Below are positions 1-7,390 of a DNA stretch of 9,495 bases, piece after piece (positions within the stretch are counted from its first letter, which is position 1; the number at the start of each line of letters is the position of its first letter). Source of the stretch: Firmicutes bacterium UBA3914 (GTDB taxonomy: Bacteria; Bacillota; Limnochordia; Darwinibacteriales; Darwinibacteriaceae); the NCBI GenBank assembly GCA_002391385.1, contig DGEY01000016.1:1-9495 (forward strand), read 5' to 3'. Below the pieces are notes generated by a model. That model ran no database searches and was not told where the DNA came from. It saw nothing but the letters and a program-made list of their open reading frames with translations. Position numbers and translations under genes: made by a program.

Positions 1-161
1 TGTCAGCCTAGCTGAGCTAGGTTTATCCCTCAGAAAAGCTTGATACTAGCTTGAATTGATAAGAGCGCACAAACTGTGGCTTATTCTCTCCAAACACAGA
101 ATTGTGTTGAAGACTTGTTTGGTTGTCAAGGTGCACTGTCACACGATTTCCGTGGGACAGC
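1..161 (-). promoter_or_regulatory. Structured transcript leader beyond gyrA, probably of an rRNA operon
   Basis: No protein gene is seen here. Read on the minus strand from the promoter at 168-197, the leader has three inverted repeats. The first pairs 156-160 with 136-140 and 151-154 with 142-145, with a 5-nt loop. The second is AACACA/TGTGTT around 94-109. The third is a weaker stem at 58-63 with 80-85, with an inner CACA/TGTG. Between the first two lies CCTTGACAACCAAACAAG (131-114), which resembles the boxA-type segment (TTGAAAAC..AA) in Firmicutes pre-rRNA leaders. A small hairpin CCTAGC-TGA-GCTAGG lies at 7-21. An rRNA operon after gyrA is common in this phylum (rrnO in B. subtilis). 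The 16S gene itself is not in the window, so the identity is inferred from position, promoter strength and the boxA-like stretch. Confidence 0.45.
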
Positions 162-167
162 GAAGTT

Positions 168-197
168 ATATTAACACATCAGGGGCGCTTCTGTCAA
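168..197 (-). promoter_or_regulatory. Strong sigma-A type promoter after gyrA terminator
   Basis: On the minus strand a perfect -35 TTGACA (197-192) is followed by an 18-bp spacer and the -10 TAATAT (173-168). A TG dinucleotide one base upstream of the -10 makes it an extended -10. It begins 23 nt beyond the U-tract of the gyrA terminator, so it starts a new transcription unit leaving the window at base 1. The unit is most likely an rRNA operon. A second, weaker candidate lies downstream: TTGACA (129-124), 17-bp spacer, CACAAT (106-101). It overlaps the boxA-like segment, so it may be either a tandem promoter or that leader element. Confidence 0.6.
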
Positions 198-206
198 CGC
201 CCCTGA
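179..206. repeat. 9-bp inverted repeat around the -35 element
   Basis: TCAGGGGCG (179-187) and CGCCCCTGA (198-206) are perfect inverted copies separated by 10 bp. The separating segment contains the whole TTGACA -35 element, on the minus strand. It could be read as a second intrinsic terminator for gyrA readthrough, but the sequence after it (TGTGTTAATAT) is a poor U-tract. It could also be an operator-like site for a dimeric regulator at the promoter, or chance. Confidence 0.5.
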
Positions 207-219
207 CCAGCATTTTTAG

Positions 220-262
220 AAAAAACCGTAGCTAGCGCCTGGGAAGGCTCCAGGCCTACTGG
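220..262 (-). terminator. Intrinsic terminator of the gyr operon, overlapping the gyrA stop codon
   Basis: On the minus strand the hairpin consists of CC(a)GTAG (262-256) pairing with CTACGG (231-226), enclosing a perfect GCCTGG/CCAGGC stem (255-250 with 242-237) and a 7-nt loop. A 5-nt bulge (236-232) interrupts the 3' arm. The stem is followed at once by six T residues (225-220). The gyrA TAG stop codon (258-256) is part of the stem. This is the expected end of the dnaA/dnaN-to-gyrA transcript. Confidence 0.75.
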
Positions 263-2697
263 TCCACATCTTCTTCTTTGCCCACGATATCGGCCACGGC
301 CACCACCCGGTCGTTCTCATCCAGGCGCATGAGCACCACACCCATGGTATTTCTCCCCTGCTGGGAAATCTCTGCCACCTTCAGGCGGATCATGATGCCC
401 TCAATGGAGAGGATCATGATCTCATTGCCCTCCCGCACCACCTGGGCTCCCACTATGGGGCCTGTGCGTTCATTCTTTTTCAGGGTGATGACGCCTTTGC
501 CTCCCCGGTTCTGCAGGGGATACTCGTTGATGGATGTGCGCTTGCCGTAGCCCTGTTCCGTGACAACCAAGAGGTCCGCATCGTTGCTGGCCACAGCCAG
601 ACCCACCACCTCGTCCCTTTCATCCAGGCGGATGCCGATCACGCCCATGGCGGTGCGGCCCATGGGCCGGATCTGCTCTTCGGCAAAGCGGATGGCCTGA
701 CCGTAGCGGGTAACCAGGATCAGCTCGGAGCTGCCGTCGGTGAGCTCCACGCCCACAAGTTCATCGTTTTCCGCTAAGGTGATGCCGATCAAGCCGCCGC
801 TGCGGTTGGTGTCAAACTCCTTGAGCGCGGTCTTTTTCACCGTCCCGCTGCGGGTGGCCATGACCAGGTACTTATCCTCATCGTAGTCCGCGATGGGGAT
901 GGTGGCCTGGATGCGCTCGCCGGGTTCGAAGTTGATCAAGTTGACCACGGCATAGCCCCGGGCGCTGCGGCCCGCCTCTGGTATTTCATGCCCCCGCAGG
1001 CGGTAGACCCGCCCCTTATTGGTAAAGAACAGGACATAGCTGTGGGTGCTGGCCACAAAGAGCATCTCCACAAAATCGTCGGCCTTGGTGGCCAGGGCAG
1101 TGATGCCCCTTCCTCCCCGCCGCTGGGCCCGGTAGGTATCCACCGGCAGGCGCTTGATGTAGCCGTGGTGGGTCAGGGTAACCACGATGTCCTCCTCGGC
1201 GATGAGGTCCTCATCCTCCAGATCTCCCACGGACACGCCGATTTTCGTGCGCCTGGGGTCGGCGTACTTCTCCCTAATTTCCAAAAGTTCATCTTTGATG
1301 ATCTGGTAGACCAGGTTCATATCCCCCAGGATGGCCTTGAGCCGCTCGATGGTCTTGAGCAGCTCCGCATATTCCTGCTCGATCTTCTCCCGCTCCAGCC
1401 CGCTCAGCCGCCTGAGCTGCATGTCCAGGATGGCCACGGCCTGCCGTTCGGAAAGGCCGAAGCGGGCCATCAGCCGCTCCTTGGCATCGTCGTAGGCTGC
1501 CCTGATGATGGCGATGATCTCATCGATGTTGTTCAGGGCGATGCGCAGCCCCTCCAGGATATGGGCCCGCTCCTCCGCCTTGCGCAGCTCGAAGCGGGTG
1601 CGCCGCAGTATCACCTCTTTTTGGTGCTCCAGGTAGTGGCTGAGCAATTCCTTGAGGTTCATCACCCTGGGCTCGTTGTTCACCAAGGCCAGCATGATCA
1701 CGCCGAAGGTATCCTCCAGCTGGCTGTGCTTGTACAGGCGGTTGAGCACCACATGGGGGGAAGCGTCCCGGCGCAGCTCGATGACAATGCGCATACCGCT
1801 TTTGTCCGATTCGTCCCGCAGATCGGTGATGCCGTCCACCTTTTTGTCCCGCACCAGTTCGGCGATTTTCTCAATGAGCCGCGCCTTGTTCACCTGGTAG
1901 GGCAGCTCCGTGATGAGGATGCGGGTTTTGCCGCTGGAGAGCTGTTCGATCTGGGCTTTTCCCCGCACCCGGATGCGCCCGCGCCCGGTCATGTACGCTT
2001 CCCGGATCCCGTCCCGGCCCTGGATGATCGCGCCGGTGGGAAAGTCCGGCCCCTTGATGTATTTCATCAGGCCCCGGATCTCGATCTCGGGGTCGTCAAT
2101 GAGCGCGATTAAGCCATCGATTACCTCCCCCAGGTTGTGGGGTGGGATGTTGGTGGCCATGCCCACGGCAATTCCCGAGGCACCGTTCACCAGCAGGTTC
2201 GGGAACTTGCTGGGCAGAACCACCGGCTGCTCCAGGGTTTCATCGAAGTTGGGGTAGAAATCCACCGTGTCCTTGTCGATATCCCGGAGCATTTCCATGG
2301 CCAGGGGGCTCAGCCTCGCCTCGGTGTAACGCATGGCCGCAGGCGGGTCCCCGTCTATGCTGCCGAAGTTGCCGTGTCCGTCCACCAAAAGATACCGGTG
2401 GGAGAAGGGCTGGGCCATCCTCACCATGGCATCGTAGATCGCCGAGTCGCCGTGGGGATGGTACTTACCCATAACTTCACCCACGATGCGCGCCGCCTTT
2501 TTGTGGGGCCTATCCGGGCGGTTGCCCAGCTCCAGCATGGAATAGAGGATGCGCCGCTGCACCGGCTTTAAGCCGTCCCGCACATCGGGCAGGGCGCGCT
2601 CGACGATCACGCTCATGGCGTAGTTGATGTAGGAGGTTTTCATCTCCTCGGTTATCTTAACGGGGACTACTTTTCCGCTGCTTAGATTGATGCTCAA
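256..2697 (-). CDS. gyrA: DNA gyrase subunit A
   Basis: GyrA is the DNA-breaking and wrapping subunit of the A2B2 type II topoisomerase that introduces negative supercoils ahead of the fork and of transcription. The 813-aa length is normal. The N-terminal breakage-reunion domain carries the catalytic tyrosine in AAMRYTEARL (Tyr124, with Arg123). The quinolone-determining segment HPHGDSAIYD has Ser85 and Asp89 at the positions equivalent to E. coli Ser83 and Asp87, i.e. the unmutated state. The coiled-coil/gate region follows (about 350-490). The C-terminal beta-pinwheel begins with the GyrA box QRRGGRG (525-531), and later blades carry degenerate versions such as NRGGKG (730-735), so it is gyrase rather than topoisomerase IV ParC. 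The start is a TTG at 2697-2695, 16 nt after the gyrB stop, with a G-rich ribosome-binding site GGGGG (2711-2707). It is the last gene of the operon; its stop lies in the terminator stem. Confidence 0.98.
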   Translation of the reverse strand: MSINLSSGKVVPVKITEEMKTSYINYAMSVIVERALPDVRDGLKPVQRRILYSMLELGNRPDRPHKKAARIVGEVMGKYHPHGDSAIYDAMVRMAQPFSHRYLLVDGHGNFGSIDGDPPAAMRYTEARLSPLAMEMLRDIDKDTVDFYPNFDETLEQPVVLPSKFPNLLVNGASGIAVGMATNIPPHNLGEVIDGLIALIDDPEIEIRGLMKYIKGPDFPTGAIIQGRDGIREAYMTGRGRIRVRGKAQIEQLSSGKTRILITELPYQVNKARLIEKIAELVRDKKVDGITDLRDESDKSGMRIVIELRRDASPHVVLNRLYKHSQLEDTFGVIMLALVNNEPRVMNLKELLSHYLEHQKEVILRRTRFELRKAEERAHILEGLRIALNNIDEIIAIIRAAYDDAKERLMARFGLSERQAVAILDMQLRRLSGLEREKIEQEYAELLKTIERLKAILGDMNLVYQIIKDELLEIREKYADPRRTKIGVSVGDLEDEDLIAEEDIVVTLTHHGYIKRLPVDTYRAQRRGGRGITALATKADDFVEMLFVASTHSYVLFFTNKGRVYRLRGHEIPEAGRSARGYAVVNLINFEPGERIQATIPIADYDEDKYLVMATRSGTVKKTALKEFDTNRSGGLIGITLAENDELVGVELTDGSSELILVTRYGQAIRFAEEQIRPMGRTAMGVIGIRLDERDEVVGLAVASNDADLLVVTEQGYGKRTSINEYPLQNRGGKGVITLKKNERTGPIVGAQVVREGNEIMILSIEGIMIRLKVAEISQQGRNTMGVVLMRLDENDRVVAVADIVGKEEDVDQ

Positions 2698-2713
2698 CTA
2701 GATACACCCCCGG

Positions 2714-4627
2714 TTAAATGTCAATGTTGGTTGCCTCTGCAGCATGGGCCTCGATGAACTCCCGGCGGGGCTCCACTTTCTCCCCCATGAGGGTGGTGAA
2801 GATATCGTCGGCCAAAATGGCATCATCCACCGTCAGCTGCAAAATGGTGCGCTTGGCCGGATCCATGGTGGTCTCCCACAGCTGGTCGGCGTTCATCTCA
2901 CCAAGACCCTTGTAGCGCTGGATCATGATGCCCGTGCGCCCAATGCGCTCCAGGATCTGCTCCAGTTCCTCATCGTCATAGGCGTAGTGGATATCCTTCC
3001 CCTTGCGCACCCCGTAGAGGGGAGGCATGGCGATATACACATAGCCCTGCTCCAGAAGGGGGCGCATGTAGCGGTAGAAGAAAGTCAAAAGCAGCGTGCG
3101 GATATGGGCCCCGTCCACATCGGCGTCGGTCATGAGGATGATCTTGTGGTAGCGGGCCTTGCTGATGTCAAAATCCTCCCCCACGCCGGTGCCGAAGGCG
3201 GTGATCATCGATCTGATCTCCGCGTTGCTCAGGATCTTGTCCAGGCGGGCCTTTTCCACGTTCAAGATCTTGCCCCTCAGGGGCAGAACCGCCTGGAAGC
3301 GCCGGTCCCTGCTCTGCTTGGCAGTACCGCCGGCGGAGTCCCCTTCCACGATGAAGATCTCGCAGATCTCCGGATCAGTAAAGCTGCAGTCGGCAAGCTT
3401 ACCCGGCAGCGACGAAACCTCTAAGGCGGTCTTGCGCCTGGTCAGCTCCCTGGCCCGGCGCGCCGCCTGCCTGGCCCGGGAGGCCTGGATGCACTTATCC
3501 ACGATGCGCTTGGCTTCGGCGGGATTCTCCTCCAGGAAACAGGACAAAGACTCATTGACCAAGGATTCCACAATGCCCCTGATTTCGCTGTTGCCCAGCT
3601 TAGTTTTGGTCTGCCCCTCAAACTGCGGGTCCTTGACCCGCACGCTGATCAGGGCGGTACAGCCCTCCCGCACATCGTCACCGGTGAAGTTCTCGTCGGA
3701 GTTCTTCAGAAAGTTTCTACGGCGGGCATAGTCATTGATGCTGCGGGTTAAGGCGCTGCGGAAGCCCACCAGGTGCGTGCCGCCCTCATGGGTATTGATG
3801 TTGTTGGCAAAACTGAGCATGGTTTCCGTGTAGCTGTCGTTGTACTGGATGGCAGCTTCCACGGTTACATCGTCTTTCTCACCCGCGATGTAGATGGGAT
3901 TCCTGTTCAGAACGGTTTTGTTGCGGTTCAGGTAGTTAACGTAAGATACGATGCCGCCTTTGTACAGGAAGAAGTGCCGGCGCCTGGTGCGCTGATCCTC
4001 GAAGGTGATGGTGAGGCCCTTGTTCAGGAAGGCCAGTTCCCGCAGGCGGTAGACGATGATCTCTGCCTGGAAGTTGGTGGTCCGGAAAATTTCTTTATCG
4101 GGCAGGAAGCGGATAAAGGTGCCCTGCCCTTTCGTAGCTCCTAAGTCTTCCACCGGCCCCTGGGCCACGCCCCGGGCGTATCGTTGGATGTAGTGGCGGC
4201 CGTTGTACCAGACCTGGGCCTCCAGCCATTCCGAGAGCGCGTTAACCACGGACACACCCACACCGTGGAGTCCGCCGGAAACTTTGTAGTGCCCTCCCTC
4301 CTGGCCGAACTTGCCCCCGGCATGGAGCATGGTCAGAACAGTCTCCAAGGTGGAGATGCCCGTTTTGGAGTGAATCTCCACTGGAATACCGCTGCCGTTA
4401 TCCCGGACAGATAACGAGCCGTCTTCATGAATGACCACGTCGATGCGGTCGCAGTAGCCGGCCATGGCCTCGTCAATGGAATTGTCCACTACTTCTTGAA
4501 ACAGGTGATGCAGACCGCCCACGTCGGTGTTCCCGATGTACATGCCCGGCCTGAGCCGCACGGCCTCCAGGCCTTCCAAGACCTGGATCTGATCCGCTGT
4601 ATAATTAGGAGCCGTATGCTTTTCCAA
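2714..4627 (-). CDS. gyrB: DNA gyrase subunit B
   Basis: GyrB is the ATPase subunit of gyrase. At 637 aa it has the usual Gram-positive length, without the large TOPRIM insertion of enteric GyrB. The GHKL ATPase domain shows EVVDNSIDEA (predicted general base Glu45, Mg ligand Asn49), RDNGSG (75-80, Asp76 contacts adenine), GGLHGVG (118-124) and the transducer lysine in QTKTKLG (Lys341). The TOPRIM domain has EGDSAGG (428-434), PLRGKILNVEKAR (449-461) and DADVDGAHI (501-509, metal-binding aspartates). RYKGLGEM (571-578) lies in the C-terminal tail. The N-terminus (YTADQIQVLEGLEAVRLRPGMYIG) is canonical. The start is TTG (4627-4625), supported by AAGGAG overlapping the remB stop 10 nt upstream. 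It is followed closely by gyrA. Confidence 0.98.
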   Translation of the reverse strand: MEKHTAPNYTADQIQVLEGLEAVRLRPGMYIGNTDVGGLHHLFQEVVDNSIDEAMAGYCDRIDVVIHEDGSLSVRDNGSGIPVEIHSKTGISTLETVLTMLHAGGKFGQEGGHYKVSGGLHGVGVSVVNALSEWLEAQVWYNGRHYIQRYARGVAQGPVEDLGATKGQGTFIRFLPDKEIFRTTNFQAEIIVYRLRELAFLNKGLTITFEDQRTRRRHFFLYKGGIVSYVNYLNRNKTVLNRNPIYIAGEKDDVTVEAAIQYNDSYTETMLSFANNINTHEGGTHLVGFRSALTRSINDYARRRNFLKNSDENFTGDDVREGCTALISVRVKDPQFEGQTKTKLGNSEIRGIVESLVNESLSCFLEENPAEAKRIVDKCIQASRARQAARRARELTRRKTALEVSSLPGKLADCSFTDPEICEIFIVEGDSAGGTAKQSRDRRFQAVLPLRGKILNVEKARLDKILSNAEIRSMITAFGTGVGEDFDISKARYHKIILMTDADVDGAHIRTLLLTFFYRYMRPLLEQGYVYIAMPPLYGVRKGKDIHYAYDDEELEQILERIGRTGIMIQRYKGLGEMNADQLWETTMDPAKRTILQLTVDDAILADDIFTTLMGEKVEPRREFIEAHAAEATNIDI

Positions 4628-4635
4628 ACTATCAA

Positions 4636-4643
4636 CTCTCCTT
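4636..4643 (-). promoter_or_regulatory. Ribosome-binding site of gyrB, overlapping the remB stop
   Basis: On the minus strand AAGGAGAG (4643-4636) shares two bases with the remB TAA stop (4644-4642). It lies about 8-10 nt before the TTG at 4627. It supports TTG as the gyrB start and suggests translational coupling of remB and gyrB. Confidence 0.7.
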
Positions 4644-4896
4644 AATCCGATTCTGTTTGCTCATAGCCTTTCCGTGCCCTTTTCGCCAGGGTTTGGGTGG
4701 AAATGGGCGATAGGTAGACCTGCTTGGTACAGATCACCAGGGAGGCAGGTTCCCCAGTCAATTGTACCACAAAACCCTCTTCCTCGGCAGTTTTTAGAAA
4801 TTCTAGGTTGATGGGCTGGCTGCCGCTGTCTAAAGCGATCAAGCCCACCAGATCCTTTAGGGGGATCATCACATCGCCACCAATGTGCAGAAACAT
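4642..4896 (-). CDS. remB: RemB/YaaB-like DUF370 regulator
   Basis: This 84-aa protein begins MFLHIGGDVMIPLKDLVGLIAL, the pattern of the DUF370 (RemA/RemB, formerly YlzA/YaaB) family, and it ends in a short charged tail. It sits between recF and gyrB exactly as yaaB (remB) does in B. subtilis. Family knowledge: RemA and RemB are small DNA-binding proteins needed for extracellular-matrix gene expression in B. subtilis. What this copy regulates cannot be told from the window. The ATG start at 4896 is preceded by GAGGGTGAG and lies 15 nt after the recF stop. No membrane segment or signal peptide is visible. The family assignment is secure; the function is inferred. Confidence 0.88.
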   Translation of the reverse strand: MFLHIGGDVMIPLKDLVGLIALDSGSQPINLEFLKTAEEEGFVVQLTGEPASLVICTKQVYLSPISTQTLAKRARKGYEQTESD

Positions 4897-4911
4897 CAGC
4901 TCACCCTCTTT

Positions 4912-6018
4912 TCAGGCAATCCTTCCCTGGCGGATGTTGTAGATGGCGGCCCTTGCTGCCAGTTCCTGGGGAAAGGCGCTCAAACTGGTTGTGGTCACAA
5001 TGGTCTGGGCCTTGGCATCAAGGAGGGTTAAAAGCTGCAGCTGCCGGCCCTGATCCAGTTCGCTTAAGACATCATCCAAAAGCACAACTGGATACTCCCC
5101 GGTTTCCGCCTGCATCAGTTCCAGCTGGGCCAAAATACAGGCGAGCACGGCACTGCGCTGCTGGCCCTGGCTGCCGAACTTCTTGAGATCCATCCCATTC
5201 ACCAAAAAGAGGAGATCATCCCGCTGGGGACCGATCAAGGTCAGGCCCCGGCGGATCTCCTCGGCGCGCAGCTGCTGGAGCTGTTCCCGGAAGATGGCTT
5301 TCAGCTCCTCCCCGCTCAAGCCCGACGCTGCCTGGCCGAAGAACGGTTCGTACACCAGCTGGAGATCCTCCCGCTCCCCGCTGATCTCCCGGTGGATTTC
5401 CCGGGCATACATCTGCAGCTTCTCCACCACCGCCTGGCGGCGGGCGGTGACCCGGGTACCGAGGTTCACCAGCTGCCTGTCCCAGGCTGGCAGAAGCTGC
5501 AGCTGGGCGCGGCTTTCCTGGGCGGTTTTCAGCAGGCTGTTGCGCTGGCGGACCACCCGCTGGTACTCCAGGAGCGTCTGGCGGTAGACAGGATCGATTT
5601 GACAGATCTGGATATCTAAAAAGCGGCGGCGCTCTCCAGGGGGCCCCTTCACCAGCTGCAGGCTGTCGGGGCTGAAGAGCACTGCGTTCAAATTGCCCAC
5701 GAAGTTGTTGGCGGTGGTGGCTTTGCCGTTCACCAAGAGGCGCTTCTTTTCCGTAAGGCTGAGCACACAGCTCAGGTCCAAACTGGCCAGCTTGCGCACC
5801 CGCGCGCTGGCCACAGCCGAGGAAGCGCCCTGCCTGATCAGATCCGCATCCCGCAGGGCGCGGTAAGATTTGCTCAGGGCCAGAACGTAAATGGCCTCCA
5901 AGAGATTGGTTTTCCCCTGGGCGTTGTCCCCCACGAAGATGTTCAGCCCCGGATCCAGGCCCAGGCTGACCTGTTCGTAGTTTCTAAAATCCTGCAGGGT
6001 AAGCTGTTCTAGCCGCAT
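4912..6018 (-). CDS. recF: DNA replication and repair protein RecF
   Basis: RecF is an SMC/ABC-like ATPase that acts with RecO and RecR to load RecA at gaps and stalled forks. The 368-aa length is typical. The N-terminus MRLEQLTLQDFRNY is diagnostic. Walker A is GDNAQGKTN (30-38). GPPGERRRFLD (125-135) is a conserved family block. GPQRDD (263-268) precedes the ABC signature SQGQQRS (283-289). Walker B with the following D-loop is VVLLDDVLSELD (311-322). The coiled region between about 140 and 260 is short, as expected for RecF and unlike SMC or RecN. Its ATG directly follows the yaaA stop (TGAATG, no gap), with GGAG (6028-6025) inside yaaA, so translation is probably coupled. Confidence 0.97.
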   Translation of the reverse strand: MRLEQLTLQDFRNYEQVSLGLDPGLNIFVGDNAQGKTNLLEAIYVLALSKSYRALRDADLIRQGASSAVASARVRKLASLDLSCVLSLTEKKRLLVNGKATTANNFVGNLNAVLFSPDSLQLVKGPPGERRRFLDIQICQIDPVYRQTLLEYQRVVRQRNSLLKTAQESRAQLQLLPAWDRQLVNLGTRVTARRQAVVEKLQMYAREIHREISGEREDLQLVYEPFFGQAASGLSGEELKAIFREQLQQLRAEEIRRGLTLIGPQRDDLLFLVNGMDLKKFGSQGQQRSAVLACILAQLELMQAETGEYPVVLLDDVLSELDQGRQLQLLTLLDAKAQTIVTTTSLSAFPQELAARAAIYNIRQGRIA

Positions 6019-6234
6019 TCAATTCTCCGACCTAACTAGATAAGTCTCCCCGCTGACCTCCACAACAGCCCCGGGTTGGATTTTGCGTGAGCGCGCCGTT
6101 TCCACCTGGCCGTTGACCTTGACCATGCCCCCTTGGATCAGGCGCTTGGCCTCCCCCCCGGTCGCGGTGATCCGGGCCCACTTAAGGAACTGATCGAGCT
6201 GAATGGCATCGGTGTTGATAATCACTTCCCGCAC
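6019..6234 (-). CDS. yaaA: Small S4-domain RNA-binding protein (YaaA/RlbA family)
   Basis: The predicted product has 71 aa and consists almost entirely of an S4 RNA-binding fold: LDQFLKWARITATGGEAKRL, then IQGGMVKVNGQVETARSRKIQPGAVVEV. This matches the small S4 protein encoded between dnaN and recF in many Firmicutes (YaaA of B. subtilis, also 71 aa). In B. subtilis the family is linked to ribosome assembly; that role is carried over by homology. An open frame reaches back to an ATG at 6294, but that would overlap the end of dnaN and add an unrelated Cys-rich stretch. I prefer GTG at 6234, 22 nt after the dnaN stop and 9 nt after GAGGA. GTG at 6225 is a less likely alternative. Its stop abuts the recF start. 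Confidence 0.9.
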   Translation of the reverse strand: MREVIINTDAIQLDQFLKWARITATGGEAKRLIQGGMVKVNGQVETARSRKIQPGAVVEVSGETYLVRSEN

Positions 6235-6243
6235 AAAGACCAA

Positions 6244-6253
6244 TCCTCTTCCC
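6244..6253 (-). promoter_or_regulatory. Ribosome-binding site deciding the yaaA start
   Basis: GGGAAGAGGA (6253-6244 on the minus strand) lies in the dnaN-yaaA junction, with its end 9 nt before the GTG at 6234. No comparable site precedes the upstream ATG at 6294, which is inside dnaN. Confidence 0.6.
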
Positions 6254-6256
6254 TGG

Positions 6257-7348
6257 CTAAATTCGCATGGGCATGACCACATACAGGTGGTCATCGCTGT
6301 CCACCGCTTTGATCAGGGCCTGCCTGGTGCCCTCGAAGCGGAACTCCACCTGTTCTCCGCCCATGGTCTTGAGCATATCAAGCAGGAACTTGGGGGCATA
6401 GGCTGCCTGCTGCCCGGGACCCTGCTGTTCCACACTGGCCTGCTCTTGGCTCTTGCCCAGCCTGGAGGTGGTGGCCACTTCTAGTATGCCTTCGTTCACC
6501 TGAATCAAGACGGGAGCCTCATCAGCCCGGCCAAACAGGGCCGCCCGCTCCAGGGCCTGGATCAGCTTCTGCCGCTTAATCACAAAGGCAGTCTCCTGAT
6601 CTGTATACAGAACGGAACGGTAGCGGGGGAATCTGCCGTCAATCAGGCGCGTGGTGAAAATGGTGTCTTCAAAGTGGAATGCCAGCTGATTATCACCGAA
6701 AAAGACCTCCACCTGCGTTTCGGTCATGGGCAGGCAGCGCACCAGTTCGATCAGGTTGATCTTGGGTACTATGTATTCGCCATGTTCCACATGGGCCTGC
6801 CCCGTTTGGGCCCGCACATAGGAGAGGCGGTTGGAATCGGTGGCCACAAAGCTGATGGCACCCTCGGCGATCTCCATGAGGACGCCTTGGAAAATCGGTT
6901 TATGTTCATCGTTGGAAGCGGCAAAGACGCTGTTGCGGATCAGCCGTTCCAGCTCGTAGTCTGTCAAGCTGATCACTTTTTCCTGGCAACTGGGATATTC
7001 TGGAAACTCATCATCCACGATGGTGTTCAAAGCGAACTCCATGGTGTCCACGCTCACCAGTACCTGGCCGTCGCGCCGTTCCACCACCACAGGCATTTCC
7101 ACGGGAAGTTTGCGCACCAGTTCGCAGAAGAGCCTGCCGCTGACCAGGTGTTCTCCCGGCTCCAGAACCTCACAGGGTGCTTTGGTCTGCACCGCGATCT
7201 GGAGGTTATTGGCGGTTAGGGTCAAGACATTATCCCGCGCCGCGAGGTGCAGGCCTGTTAAGGCCGGAGTTTGGTCATTTGTGGATATGGCCCGTTCAAC
7301 AATGGCCACGCTGCTCACTAAGTCTGAACATTTGATCTGAAAGCGCAT
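6257..7348 (-). CDS. dnaN: DNA polymerase III sliding clamp (beta subunit)
   Basis: The beta clamp is a ring-shaped homodimer that tethers the replicative polymerase and other clamp-binding proteins to DNA. The 363-aa length and three-domain layout fit. Recognisable segments are MRFQIKCSDLVSSVAIVERAIS at the N-terminus, FAASNDEHKPIFQGVLMEI (about 144-162, start of domain II), ATDSNRLS (the TDGHRLA-type motif), TTRLIDGRFPRY (the SRLIEGNFPDY-type motif) and the C-terminal VVMPMRI, part of the peptide-binding pocket. The ATG start has a very strong ribosome-binding site, AGGAGGT (7361-7355), 6 nt away. It follows the unwinding half of oriC. A DnaA-box-like site (7361-7369) overlaps the ribosome-binding site by one base. 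Confidence 0.97.
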   Translation of the reverse strand: MRFQIKCSDLVSSVAIVERAISTNDQTPALTGLHLAARDNVLTLTANNLQIAVQTKAPCEVLEPGEHLVSGRLFCELVRKLPVEMPVVVERRDGQVLVSVDTMEFALNTIVDDEFPEYPSCQEKVISLTDYELERLIRNSVFAASNDEHKPIFQGVLMEIAEGAISFVATDSNRLSYVRAQTGQAHVEHGEYIVPKINLIELVRCLPMTETQVEVFFGDNQLAFHFEDTIFTTRLIDGRFPRYRSVLYTDQETAFVIKRQKLIQALERAALFGRADEAPVLIQVNEGILEVATTSRLGKSQEQASVEQQGPGQQAAYAPKFLLDMLKTMGGEQVEFRFEGTRQALIKAVDSDDHLYVVMPMRI

Positions 7349-7390
7349 AAAATTACCTCCTGTGGATTACTTGGTCGCGGGTACACTGAG

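Noticed and set aside
1..24. tRNA-like D-arm text (TAGCTCAG on the minus strand)
   Set aside because: The flanking bases do not give a D-stem partner or an acceptor stem start. The segment is a short palindromic hairpin CCTAGC/GCTAGG instead.
988..2112. A 374-aa open frame on the plus strand across gyrA
   Set aside because: It is the antisense of a fully conserved gyrA. Its product is His/Gln/Pro/Leu-rich low-information sequence with no recognisable family, as expected from GC-biased codons read backwards.
2744..3424. A 226-aa plus-strand open frame across gyrB
   Set aside because: It lies wholly opposite the GyrB TOPRIM region and has no family signature. It is a shadow of gyrB.
3495..3503. 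TTATCCACG, one mismatch from a DnaA box, inside gyrB
   Set aside because: It is an isolated single site in conserved coding sequence and is most likely chance.
6235..6294. Upstream ATG extension of yaaA to 91 aa
   Set aside because: It would overlap the dnaN end and add 20 residues foreign to the family. The GTG at 6234 has a proper ribosome-binding site and gives the family's 71-aa length.
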